From assembly GCA_023387375.1 (NCBI GenBank), contig JAEWIE010000040.1, positions 193,561 through 257,560 on the forward strand: a DNA stretch of 64,000 nt. Direction: 5' to 3'. This document shows positions 16,930 through 24,459 of the stretch, one piece after another. Origin of the DNA: Bacteroidota bacterium. Its GTDB lineage: Bacteria; Bacteroidota; Bacteroidia; Flavobacteriales; Weeksellaceae. The notes under the pieces are model-generated. The model did no database searches and was not told where the DNA came from. It saw nothing but the letters and a program-made list of their open reading frames with translations. Position 1 is the stretch's first letter, and each line of letters begins with the position of its first letter. A program made the translations under genes and the position numbers.

Positions 16930-17768
16930 AGAGTTTCCATTACCAACGAATTATTTTGAGAGATAAAATCCTTAAGCTCTACCGTAGATTTGTATGGTTT
17001 GAGTTTAGGGATTTTGTATTGAGAGGGGTCGAAGTAATGAAGGCTCCATTCACCTAAGTTATATTCTAACCAAGATAAATTTTCAATCCAATCTCCAGAG
17101 TTAAGATAGTGGGTTTTTCCCATTTTTGTTTCTACAACCTTGTCTGAGGGCATGTGAATGTGGCCGCAGATTACGTAATCGTACTTATTGGCAATCGCGA
17201 GTTCAATGGCTTTTTGTTCAAAATCACCCACAAATTTGATCGCTTTTTTCACGGAGTTCTTAATTCGTTTCGAAAGTGAAACCTTTTGTTTGCCCATCAA
17301 TTTTAGAGCCCAATTAATCGCTCGGTTAAGTAAGATGAGCCAATCATATCCGATACCTCCTATTTTTGCAATGATCTTTGCACCTCCTTTTGTAGTGTGG
17401 TCAAAGATATCGCCATGGAAGATCCAATGTGTTTTGCCATGAATTTCAAGAAGATACTTATTGGTAAGTTGTAGATTTCCAAAGGAAATATCAGCATATT
17501 TTCTTAGGAATTCGTCGTGATTTCCAGTAATGTAAATCACTTTGGTCCCCCGTTGCATCATCTTAAATAGTTCAGAAATAACCGCCATATGCGAGGTCGG
17601 AAAATAGCGCTTGGAGAAGGCCCAACCGTCTATTATATCGCCATTCAGAATAAGCAATTTGGGTTGGATACTCTTTAAATAAGCTAAAAATTCCTTTGCG
17701 TGACACCCGTAGGTTCCAAGATGAAGATCGGAGACGATCGCAATTTCAATTTCTCTTCGGTCAGCCAT
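16893..17768 (-). CDS. UDP-2,3-diacylglucosamine diphosphatase-like metallophosphoesterase
   Basis: A 291-residue calcineurin-like phosphoesterase. The five metal-binding motifs are in order: SDLHLG near residue 14, NGDIIDGW, GNHDE, a single His in IFHGDIFDH, and GHIHMPS. This pattern and a helical insert with hydrophobic and basic residues (LILLNRAINWALKLMG) match LpxH-type UDP-2,3-diacylglucosamine hydrolases, which make lipid X in lipid A synthesis at the inner membrane. I infer the substrate from family resemblance. The C-terminus overlaps thiL by 37 bases on the other strand. Confidence 0.87.
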   Translation of the reverse strand: MADRREIEIAIVSDLHLGTYGCHAKEFLAYLKSIQPKLLILNGDIIDGWAFSKRYFPTSHMAVISELFKMMQRGTKVIYITGNHDEFLRKYADISFGNLQLTNKYLLEIHGKTHWIFHGDIFDHTTKGGAKIIAKIGGIGYDWLILLNRAINWALKLMGKQKVSLSKRIKNSVKKAIKFVGDFEQKAIELAIANKYDYVICGHIHMPSDKVVETKMGKTHYLNSGDWIENLSWLEYNLGEWSLHYFDPSQYKIPKLKPYKSTVELKDFISQNNSLVMETLYSSAFKKASQP

Positions 17769-17830
17769 AATGCGTTTCTGCCAAAGATAGGCGGCGGATA
17801 TGAATTGCGTGTGAACCTAAAATTAAATCT

Positions 17831-17865
17831 TAACCCCCTTAATTTGCTTTAAATTAAGGGGGTTA
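17831..17865 (-). terminator. Perfect 15-bp hairpin after pepT
   Basis: Bases 17831-17845 and 17851-17865 are perfect inverted repeats (TAACCCCCTTAATTT and its complement) with a 5-base loop. It lies 12 bases past the pepT stop codon. The tail on the minus strand, AGATTTAATTTT, is only moderately U-rich. Confidence 0.7.
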
Positions 17866-17876
17866 AATACTTAAAT

Positions 17877-19130
17877 TTATTTTTCGGCTTGAGCGATGTT
17901 TATAATAACCTTCATTGCTTTTTGCATGGTTTCTATTGCCACATATTCGTAAGGTCCGTGGAAATTCATTCCTCCTGCAAAGATATTTGGACAAGGAAGT
18001 CCCATGTAGGACAGTTGTGCTCCGTCGGTGCCTCCACGGATCGCTTTGATTTTGGGTTCTACTCCCGACACTTTCATAGCTTCTGCTGCTATATCTACAA
18101 TATGCATTTTGCCTTCGAACTGCTGCTTCATGTTTCGATACTGCTCTTTGATTTCCACCTGCGCAGTTCCCTCGCCATGCTTAGCATTAAAGTCTTTCAC
18201 AAGGGATTGAAGTAGAGTTTTTCTCTGTTCGAATTTTTCACTATCGTGATCACGGATAATGTATTGTAGTTTTGCTTCTGAGATGTCTGCTGTGATTTCC
18301 ATCAGATGGAAAAATCCCTCATAGCCCCTTGTTGTTGCTGGTGTTTGATCTGCCGGAAGTAAGGCTGCAAACTCACTAGCTAATAAAGCGGCATTCACCA
18401 TTTTACCATACGCATATCCAGGATGTACGCTAAGTCCATGGATGTTTACGACGGCACCCGCTGCATTGAAGTTTTCATATTCAAGTTCTCCTGCTTCGCT
18501 ACCGTCCATGGTGTACGCCCACTCAGCACCGAATTTTTCGACATCGAATTTATGGGCTCCTCTACCAATTTCTTCGTCTGGTGTGAATCCAATAGCAATC
18601 TTTCCATGCTTGATTTCGGGATGAGCGAGTAGGAATTCGGCTGCAGTTACGATTTCGGCTACACCCGCTTTATCGTCAGCTCCTAATAAGGAGGTTCCGT
18701 CTGTAGTAATTAGGGTCTGACCTACATACTTTTTTAAACTCTCAAAACGCTCTGGAGACAATGTGAATCCTGTCTCTTTATTTAAAATAAGATCTTTTCC
18801 GTCGTAATTTTCCCAAACTTGAGGATTGACATTTTCTCCATTAAAGTCGGGAGAAGTATCGTAGTGCGCAATGAAACCGATGGTGGGGTCACTGTCATTT
18901 TCTTTGTTGGAAGGTAGAGTAGCATAGATGTATCCTTGTCCATCCAGTTCTACATCACTTAGCCCTAGGTCTTGAAGTTCTTGAAATATGTATTTTGCAA
19001 TGTTCCACTGCTGAGGAGTGGAAGGACAAGATTCACTTTCAGGATCACTTGTAGAGTATATTTTGACGTAATTGAGAAAACGATCTTGAAGTTTTGACTT
19101 CCATTCAGGTGTAAAATTTATCGGTTGCAT
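17877..19130 (-). CDS. pepT: Peptidase T (aminotripeptidase)
   Basis: M20B zinc exopeptidase that releases the N-terminal residue of tripeptides in the cytoplasm. The 417-residue length is usual. Metal-binding segments are IGFIAHYDTSPDF, LLGADDKAGVAEIV, FTPDEEIGRGAHKFD, the later TMDGSEAGELEYENFN and the C-terminal NFHGPYEYV. The dimerisation-domain motif IRGGTDGAQLSYMG is also present. The gene stands alone between a terminator hairpin and a divergent mvaB gene. Confidence 0.97.
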   Translation of the reverse strand: MQPINFTPEWKSKLQDRFLNYVKIYSTSDPESESCPSTPQQWNIAKYIFQELQDLGLSDVELDGQGYIYATLPSNKENDSDPTIGFIAHYDTSPDFNGENVNPQVWENYDGKDLILNKETGFTLSPERFESLKKYVGQTLITTDGTSLLGADDKAGVAEIVTAAEFLLAHPEIKHGKIAIGFTPDEEIGRGAHKFDVEKFGAEWAYTMDGSEAGELEYENFNAAGAVVNIHGLSVHPGYAYGKMVNAALLASEFAALLPADQTPATTRGYEGFFHLMEITADISEAKLQYIIRDHDSEKFEQRKTLLQSLVKDFNAKHGEGTAQVEIKEQYRNMKQQFEGKMHIVDIAAEAMKVSGVEPKIKAIRGGTDGAQLSYMGLPCPNIFAGGMNFHGPYEYVAIETMQKAMKVIINIAQAEK

Positions 19131-19240
19131 GCTTTAATATAATATGTAAATGTAATTAAACAAAGGTAATAAATTAGCCCTAAACTCTAGCAAAGAGGTG
19201 AAGTCCCTGATGAGTGCGAAGGGATTTCATACACCTTGAT

Positions 19241-19270
19241 TTTGGACTTTGGTCAAAATGTTTATCTTTA
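19241..19270 (+). promoter_or_regulatory. Bacteroidota promoter of mvaB
   Basis: TTTG at 19241-19244, an 18-base spacer and TATCTTTA at 19263-19270 (one mismatch to TAnnTTTG). It lies downstream of the in-frame GTG at 19214, which therefore cannot be the start of this transcript's protein. Confidence 0.6.
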
Positions 19271-19291
19271 CGTAAACGCAAAAACAAGCAA

Positions 19292-20140
19292 ATGTTTCTT
19301 ACTGAATGTCCTCGAGATGCCATGCAAGGCTGGGATGAATTTATTCCTACTGACACTAAAATTGACTACATAAATGAACTTATGAGTGTAGGATTTGATG
19401 TTTTAGATTGCGCAAGTTTTGTCTCTCCAAAGGCAATTCCTCAAATGGCAGATAGTGGAGAAGTGGTTGATCAAATTGACAAATCCAACTCAAAGACAAA
19501 GCTCTCAGTGATTGTCGCAAATATTCGTGGATCAGAAAAGGCTCTGAGCCACTCCAATGTAGATATTATAGGCTTTCCTTTTTCTATTTCAGAAACCTTC
19601 CAGTTCCGTAACACAAACAAGAATCAAGAAGAAGCCTTTCGGCAAATTGGCGAGATTTTCAAGATGACAAAGTCAGAAGGCAAAGAACTTAATTTATACT
19701 TTTCCATGGCCTTCGGAAATCCTTATGGTGAAAAATGGAGATGGGAGGATGTGGATTATTGGGCTAAACGCTTTGTCGAGATGGGCATTACAAACATCCA
19801 ACTTTCGGATACCACAGGAGTGGCTACGGTGGAGACCATTAATTTGTTATTCGATAAAATCCCACGCCTTAATCCAGAGATTAATTTTGGTGCCCATTTT
19901 CACAATCGATACGAGGACTCTTACGAAAAAATTAATGCGGCCTACCATAAGGGTTGCACTCGTTTTGATAGTGCGATTAAAGGAATAGGTGGATGCCCAA
20001 TGGCCAAAGACGATTTGGTCGGTAATCTTCCGACGGAGCAATTGATTAATTATTTACATAAGAATAATATTGCGCACGGACTTAATTTACTAAATTTTGA
20101 AAGTGCTTTTAACCGCGCGAAAGACGTGTTCCATTTTTAA
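19292..20140 (+). CDS. mvaB: Hydroxymethylglutaryl-CoA lyase
   Basis: Splits HMG-CoA to acetoacetate and acetyl-CoA at the end of leucine catabolism. The 282-residue TIM-barrel protein begins MFLTECPRDAMQGW, carrying the DRE-TIM family Arg-Asp pair, followed by FVSPKAIPQMAD, the QLSDTTG segment and the lyase signature GIGGCPMAKDDLVGN, where the Cys is catalytic. I chose the ATG at 19292 rather than the GTG at 19214 because of the promoter position. No other leucine-degradation gene is nearby. It is 12 bases ahead of a sulfurtransferase gene. Confidence 0.92.
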   Translation: MFLTECPRDAMQGWDEFIPTDTKIDYINELMSVGFDVLDCASFVSPKAIPQMADSGEVVDQIDKSNSKTKLSVIVANIRGSEKALSHSNVDIIGFPFSISETFQFRNTNKNQEEAFRQIGEIFKMTKSEGKELNLYFSMAFGNPYGEKWRWEDVDYWAKRFVEMGITNIQLSDTTGVATVETINLLFDKIPRLNPEINFGAHFHNRYEDSYEKINAAYHKGCTRFDSAIKGIGGCPMAKDDLVGNLPTEQLINYLHKNNIAHGLNLLNFESAFNRAKDVFHF

Positions 20141-20152
20141 TACGATGATACT

Positions 20153-20992
20153 ATGAAGAACTCGACGATAATCTCGGCTCAGGAGTTGGAAGATAAGCTT
20201 TCCGATCCTGCTCTTGTGCTATTAGACGCAAGAACAGGAGAGGGCGCTAGGGAAGATTATTTAAAAAGTCATCTCAAAGGTGCGCTTTTCGTAGATCTGA
20301 GCAAAGATTTAAGTTCGATAGCGAAGGATCCGGCAAACGGAGGTCGGCATCCTCTTCCTGCTATTTCTGTGTTTTTAGAGACCATAAGTCAGCTCGGAAT
20401 AACGCCTGATTCTTTTGTCGTTATTTATGATACTAGTTTTGGTGCAAATGCGGCCGCAAGGGCATGGTGGATGCTAAAAGCGATTGGTCTTCAGCAAGTG
20501 TACGTACTTAACGGCGGATTCTCAGCAGGTGTTTCTCAGGGAATCCCTTTAGGGTCAGGATCTGAAGTAAAGAAGGCGGTGGATCGAATCAAGGCGTCAT
20601 CCTGGAGTCTCCCGACGGTATCTCTTGCTGAGGTGAAGAAAACAATTGATCTGAAAGAGCGAATGGTAATTGATGTGAGAGAAGAGGGCAGGTACAAAGG
20701 TGATTTTGAACCTATTGACTTACTTGCAGGGCATATTCCAGGTGCCTTAAATGTTCCTTTTTCAGAGAATCTAGATGAGAACGGACTTTTTCTTGATAAG
20801 GAGATTTTAAGAAATAAATACAAATCATTGCTGGAGAAAGAAAAGAGTAGTGCGCCGATTGTTCATTGTGGTTCTGGTGTCACAGCTTGCCATACGATTT
20901 TAGCAATGTGCTATGCAGGACTTGAAGTCCCAACATTATATGTGGGTTCATGGAGTGAGTGGAGTCGTAGTAATGAGCCACTTGCCACTTAG
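20153..20992 (+). CDS. Thiosulfate/3-mercaptopyruvate sulfurtransferase
   Basis: A 279-residue tandem rhodanese. The N-terminal domain (LVLLDARTGEGAREDYLKSH) lacks a catalytic cysteine, as is normal. The C-terminal domain (MVIDVREEGRYKGD, then HIPGALNVPF) has the active-site loop IVHCGSGVTAC, with the persulfide-forming Cys first. The CGSGVT loop is the type found in 3-mercaptopyruvate-using enzymes. It is probably cotranscribed with mvaB, 12 bases upstream, and ends at a strong terminator. Confidence 0.93.
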   Translation: MKNSTIISAQELEDKLSDPALVLLDARTGEGAREDYLKSHLKGALFVDLSKDLSSIAKDPANGGRHPLPAISVFLETISQLGITPDSFVVIYDTSFGANAAARAWWMLKAIGLQQVYVLNGGFSAGVSQGIPLGSGSEVKKAVDRIKASSWSLPTVSLAEVKKTIDLKERMVIDVREEGRYKGDFEPIDLLAGHIPGALNVPFSENLDENGLFLDKEILRNKYKSLLEKEKSSAPIVHCGSGVTACHTILAMCYAGLEVPTLYVGSWSEWSRSNEPLAT

Positions 20993-21003
20993 TAATAGAA
21001 AAT

Positions 21004-21034
21004 AAAAAAAGAGGATGTTTATCCTCTTTTTTTT
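21004..21034 (+). terminator. Rho-independent terminator of mvaB/sulfurtransferase
   Basis: AAAGAGGAT pairs with ATCCTCTTT across a GTTT loop, followed by a run of Ts. A long A-run on the 5' side means it could also act on the minus strand. Confidence 0.85.
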
Positions 21035-21106
21035 GTGATTGGTTAAATGCCAGCGGAAAAGCTAATATCTTAGACGTTTTGCTTTAGTCAGCAAACGATC
21101 GGTTAA

Positions 21107-21436
21107 TTAGAATAGGATGCCCAGTTCAAATTTTGCTTCCTCGCTCATCATGTCTTTGTTCCATGCCGGTTCAAATGTCAAATCTAGATCAACACTTTTT
21201 ACACCAGGAACTCCTTCGACTTTTTCTTTGACCTCTTGTGGAAGAGATTCGGCCACAGGACAGTTGGGGGTGGTTAAAGTCATAATAACTTTTACATCGC
21301 CCTCTTCTGAAATTTGGACATCATAAATAAGTCCTAATTCATATATATCAACCGGAATCTCAGGGTCGTAAACCGTCTTTAATGTTAAAATAATCTTTTC
21401 GCCTATACTAGCGATTTGGTCGTCTGTTAAACTCAT
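21107..21436 (-). CDS. DUF59/MIP18-family Fe-S cluster assembly protein (SufT-like)
   Basis: A 109-residue protein of the MIP18/PaaD-like family, involved in maturing Fe-S proteins. The characteristic segments are TVYDPEIPVDIYELGLIYDV and TLTTPNCPVAESLP, in which the single Cys is the conserved, function-critical residue of the family. Family members in Bacteroidota usually sit in the suf operon. Here it follows a 3'-5' exonuclease gene by 9 bases and is 1.6 kb from sufD, with two unrelated genes and a terminator between. Confidence 0.92.
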   Translation of the reverse strand: MSLTDDQIASIGEKIILTLKTVYDPEIPVDIYELGLIYDVQISEEGDVKVIMTLTTPNCPVAESLPQEVKEKVEGVPGVKSVDLDLTFEPAWNKDMMSEEAKFELGILF

Positions 21437-21445
21437 TTAATTCTC

Positions 21446-22138
21446 TTAATAGCGTTCTAAAATAGGTTCTTGCCGAAGTCGGCAAAATACGTTTGCCAAA
21501 GTTAAGACATCTTTTTCACAATATTTAATTATTCTAATTAAATCTTTGTCTATATGAAAGATAGACGAAACCATGGAGCCGTCAATATCGTCTTTGGGAG
21601 AGGGAAGACCTAATACATGAGAAAGAAGTTCCAAGGAAACAAAGCTACGGTATTCTCCAAACTTCCAAAGTTCAAGCGTATCTAGATGAGGAATTTCCCA
21701 AGGCTTTTTTCCAAAATTTTGGAATGCTTGTGGAGGCTGCATCCCATTAATGAGGTAGCGCCTAGATATCCAGGGAAAATCAAATTCTTTTCCATTGTGT
21801 GCGCACAGGATTATCCCACGCATACTCGAATGGTTGAATAGCTCTCCAAATTCTTGAAGTAAGATAAGTTCATCGCGGTCTGCATAGCTTTTTATTTTCA
21901 AACGTCCTGACTTCTCAACTTTCCCGACAGAGATACAAACTATTTTTCCAAATTCGGCGAAAATACCAGCTCGCTCAAAGTAGACTTCTGAGGCATCTTG
22001 ACCTTCTTGTAGTTGGGATTTTGCCTTCTTGTTCCATAGGAATTTTTCAGTATCGGAAAGTTCCTCCCACTTTGGTTTTTGTGAGACCGTTTCAATATCT
22101 AGGAATAGAATTTTTTCAATTGGAATTTGCTTGATCAT
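21446..22138 (-). CDS. 3'-5' exonuclease, PolB-exonuclease-like
   Basis: A 230-residue RNase H-fold DnaQ-like exonuclease of the predicted PolB-type group. Motif I is LFLDIETV near residue 14, motif II is the CAHNGKEFDFPWI segment, and motif III is YCEKDVLTLANVF with the metal-binding Asp. It likely degrades DNA or RNA from the 3' end, but the role is not established. It is upstream of and cotranscribed with the DUF59 gene. Its own start borders the unusual 300-base gap. Confidence 0.9.
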   Translation of the reverse strand: MIKQIPIEKILFLDIETVSQKPKWEELSDTEKFLWNKKAKSQLQEGQDASEVYFERAGIFAEFGKIVCISVGKVEKSGRLKIKSYADRDELILLQEFGELFNHSSMRGIILCAHNGKEFDFPWISRRYLINGMQPPQAFQNFGKKPWEIPHLDTLELWKFGEYRSFVSLELLSHVLGLPSPKDDIDGSMVSSIFHIDKDLIRIIKYCEKDVLTLANVFCRLRQEPILERY

Positions 22139-22247
22139 TATTAATGGTTTGAGTATTAAGTCTTAATAAGAAGTTAATTTACTAATATTAACAGTACCGA
22201 ACAAAAGAAAACCGTAACTTAAGTAAGCCTTTTAGGCGAAAGTTCTA

Positions 22248-22345
22248 GTAAACTACCAGAATGAATTCCTTTCCGATGGCATTTCTATCCTACTTCGAGC
22301 CTCAGAGTTTACGTGCATTTTAGTCTGCCATCGTTGCAGACTTTT
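22248..22345 (+). promoter_or_regulatory. Candidate translation-dependent transcription attenuator
   Basis: AGTCTGC at 22322-22328 and GCAGACT at 22336-22342 form a hairpin followed by TTTT, starting one base into the TAG stop codon of a 20-codon ORF. CGATGGCA at 22274-22281, inside that ORF, is perfectly complementary to TGCCATCG at 22326-22333, the 5' arm and loop of the hairpin. GTAAACT at 22248-22254, just before the ORF, is also perfectly complementary to AGTTTAC at 22306-22312. The pairings are mutually exclusive, as in attenuators. That a stalled ribosome controls it is inference. Confidence 0.55.
22261..22323 (+). CDS. Putative leader peptide (20 aa)
   Basis: ATG to TAG encodes MNSFPMAFLSYFEPQSLRAF. 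The ORF spans the anti-terminator arm (22274-22281), and its stop codon is at the base of the terminator stem. A ribosome paused at the last codons would cover the 5' arm of the terminator. That geometry is what one expects of a regulatory leader peptide rather than of a functional protein. There is no obvious Shine-Dalgarno site, as is usual in this phylum. I see no run of one amino acid codon, so stalling by a drug or by the nascent chain fits better than charged-tRNA sensing. Confidence 0.5.
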   Translation: MNSFPMAFLSYFEPQSLRAF

Positions 22346-22368
22346 CATACCAAAGTTAATTTAATACT

Positions 22369-22462
22369 ATGGAAATTACTACTTCTACCTCGTCTTACCA
22401 GGGAAACGATCGACTGCTTTTCGGAATAATCTTGGGTGTCTTAGCGTTCTGACTTTTTGCAC
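22369..22462 (+). pseudogene. 5' remnant of an MFS transporter gene
   Basis: An ATG 23 bases after the attenuator begins a 27-codon frame: METITSTSS-like polar start, then YQGNDRLLFGIILGVLAF and a TGA stop. Continuing past the TGA gives LFAQ. The pattern NDRLLFGIxLGVLxFWLFAQ is, from memory, the first membrane helix of drug-efflux MFS transporters in Bacteroidota, so the TGA would replace a Trp codon. After LFAQ the resemblance ends within a few codons and the sequence becomes the 3' end of the opposite-strand metallopeptidase gene. The rest of the transporter is missing. Confidence 0.5.
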
Positions 22463-23013
22463 AAATCATCCTCTAAGCTAACGTTCTTAGAAAGATTCCT
22501 TTTCCTAAGTAAGTTTTCTAAAAGTTCTTCGAGCTTTTCTTTCTGCTCTTTATAGAATTGTTGTAGTGGACTTCCTGAGCCCATTCGATTATAGTACTCT
22601 AAGGCTTTTTGCGCAAATTGGATTCGGTTAAAGTCGGGAGCGTCCGGAATCATAGGAAAGTTGGGATGAAATAACATTTCGTAGTAAGCCTGCCATTCAC
22701 GCTCATTTTTATCTTCTATGGGATTTTCTGGATCCTTTTGACGAACATGAAGCATTTCGTGCGCAATCATATTGAGGATAAGGGAAAGATCGAAATTCAA
22801 AATGTTTTTAGGTAGGTATACCGTTTGTTTACCGCCTATAGGGCCCTCTGCAGTGAGAAGAAGGCTATTAGGAGAGGTCTCATCACGGAGTTCAAATCCA
22901 TGAATGTTGTGATGGGCTAGACCATAAACATCCACAAGGCATTGCACAGCCTCTTTTATTTTCTGCTCCTTTGAAAAGGAATTGAGATTCTCTTTGATTG
23001 CTTTAAGATCCAT
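22441..23013 (-). CDS. Putative metallopeptidase with HExxH motif
   Basis: A 190-residue cytoplasmic protein. The zinc-peptidase motif is in LNMIAHEMLHVRQKDP, with the His-Glu-x-x-His near residues 85-89. I do not recognise the family; the shape resembles small SprT- or DUF-type proteins. Only an in-frame TTG lies further upstream at 23028, so the ATG at 23013 (MDLKAIKENL) is preferred. The last codons (DLCKKSER and stop) lie antisense to the MFS remnant, so the original C-terminus may have been changed by the rearrangement. A terminator separates it from sufD. Confidence 0.75.
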   Translation of the reverse strand: MDLKAIKENLNSFSKEQKIKEAVQCLVDVYGLAHHNIHGFELRDETSPNSLLLTAEGPIGGKQTVYLPKNILNFDLSLILNMIAHEMLHVRQKDPENPIEDKNEREWQAYYEMLFHPNFPMIPDAPDFNRIQFAQKALEYYNRMGSGSPLQQFYKEQKEKLEELLENLLRKRNLSKNVSLEDDLCKKSER

Positions 23014-23031
23014 GATGTAAATTAACAAAAA

Positions 23032-23056
23032 ATCTGCCGTCCAAAGGGCGGCAGAT
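23032..23056 (-). terminator. Terminator of the suf operon
   Basis: ATCTGCCG at 23032-23039 pairs with CGGCAGAT at 23049-23056. On the minus strand it is followed by TTTTTTG, just past the sufD stop codon. It closes the sufABCD transcript before the metallopeptidase gene. Confidence 0.85.
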
Positions 23057-23081
23057 CTAAAAAAATCATTTATGAAAAAAA

Positions 23082-24389
23082 TTAAAACTCAATTTGAACT
23101 TCTAACTTTTCAGCTAAAAGTTTTGAGATTTTGGTTTTTAGAGGTTCAATGTCGATGTTCTCCATCGCATCATTAGCGAAGGCATATAGTAAAAGAGCTC
23201 GTGCTTCTTTCACAGAAATCCCACGCTGTCTTAGATAGAACAGAGCATCTTTGTCTAGCTGACCCACAGTACAACCATGAGAGCATTTTACATCGTCTGC
23301 AAAAATCTCTAATTGGGGTTTTGTATCAATAGTAGCTCCTTCCGAAAGTAAAACATTATTGTTTTGCTGGTAGGCATTGGTCTTCTGCGCGATTTTGTCG
23401 ACGAAAACTTTTCCATTGAATACCCCGTGGGAACGATCGTTGTAGATTCCTTTGTAGTTTTGATAACTTTCGCAGTTAGGCTGGTTATGGTGAACAGCTG
23501 TATGGTGATCGACAAGTTGCTCGTCTCCAATAAGGGTGATCCCGTTCATGAAGGAATTAATATTAGAACCGTTTTGAATGAAATCCAAGTTGTTTCTAAT
23601 GATTTTCCCTCCGAAAGAGAACGTATTTACGGTGGTTAGACTATCCCTTTCTTGTTTAGCAAATGTGTGGTCGATTAAGTACGACGTAGCAGAGTCGTTT
23701 TGTAACTTGTGCCAATCCGCTTTTGCATTGGGGTAAGTGAAAATTTCCGTCACTGAATTGGTAAGCACGCTATGCGTATCAAAGTTATGATGACTTTCAA
23801 TGACTTCGATTTTTGCGCCTTGATCTACAATGAGAAGGTTTCTTGTATTATAGAAAGTATTGGTTGGTTGATTGTCTGATAGATAAAACACGTGAATTGG
23901 TTTTTCAATCACAACATTTTTCTGGACTTTCATGAAGAATCCATTTCGGAAATAGGCCATATTAAGGTTTGTAAAGGCCAAGTCTGGATTTGCAATTTTT
24001 CCAAAGTATTGCTCAAAAACGTCTTTGTACTTCGCATCATTTAAGGCGTGCTTAAAGGACATGAATTCTACGTTCTCAATGGAAACTTTGGATAATTCTT
24101 TGTGCAATTTTCCGTTAATGAATACAATCCAGTCGAAGTTTTCTTCTCCAAGATGAAGTTCATTTAATTGCTCTTCGGTTATATGATGTTCTTCCACAGG
24201 GAACATCGAGTATTGCTTTTCTGTAATTTCCTTTAGGTTCGTGTATTTGTATTCCTCGTCTTTCTTTGTTGGAAAGCCTAAATCAAGGAATTTTGCAAGT
24301 GCATTTTTTCTAGGTTCATCTAAAAATCGATGCTCTAAAGTTTGTAGAAATTCAGAGTGGTTATTTTGAATAGATTCTAATAGTGGCAT
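23082..24389 (-). CDS. sufD: Fe-S cluster assembly protein SufD
   Basis: Scaffold partner of SufB in the SufBC2D complex that builds Fe-S clusters in the cytoplasm. The 435-residue protein has the right-handed beta-helix core, the FMNGITLIGDEQLVDHHTAVHHNQPNCESYQNYKGIYND region, and the C-terminal SUF signature with HGCTVGQLDKDALFYLRQRG. It is last in the sufA-B-C-D order. It is separated from sufC by 70 bases that contain no terminator. Confidence 0.97.
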   Translation of the reverse strand: MPLLESIQNNHSEFLQTLEHRFLDEPRKNALAKFLDLGFPTKKDEEYKYTNLKEITEKQYSMFPVEEHHITEEQLNELHLGEENFDWIVFINGKLHKELSKVSIENVEFMSFKHALNDAKYKDVFEQYFGKIANPDLAFTNLNMAYFRNGFFMKVQKNVVIEKPIHVFYLSDNQPTNTFYNTRNLLIVDQGAKIEVIESHHNFDTHSVLTNSVTEIFTYPNAKADWHKLQNDSATSYLIDHTFAKQERDSLTTVNTFSFGGKIIRNNLDFIQNGSNINSFMNGITLIGDEQLVDHHTAVHHNQPNCESYQNYKGIYNDRSHGVFNGKVFVDKIAQKTNAYQQNNNVLLSEGATIDTKPQLEIFADDVKCSHGCTVGQLDKDALFYLRQRGISVKEARALLLYAFANDAMENIDIEPLKTKISKLLAEKLEVQIEF

Positions 24390-24459
24390 TCTTATAATTA
24401 GGTTTTACTGCCCCTAAGGGCAAAAAATAAATCGAGAGTTTCTTCTCCCAGATTACAAT

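Noticed and set aside
17831..17865. Inverted repeat as the end of an insertion sequence or attachment site
   Set aside because: There is no transposase or integrase nearby, no direct repeat flanks, and the repeat sits just past a stop codon as terminators do.
19214..19291. Extended N-terminus of HMG-CoA lyase from the GTG start
   Set aside because: The promoter -7 element lies inside this stretch, and the extra residues do not resemble the family.
22261..22345. Metabolite-binding riboswitch upstream of the MFS remnant
   Set aside because: I compared it with the conserved cores of the TPP, SAM, FMN, cobalamin, lysine, guanidine-I and manganese classes as I remember them and found none. The ORF and terminator geometry fits a leader peptide better.
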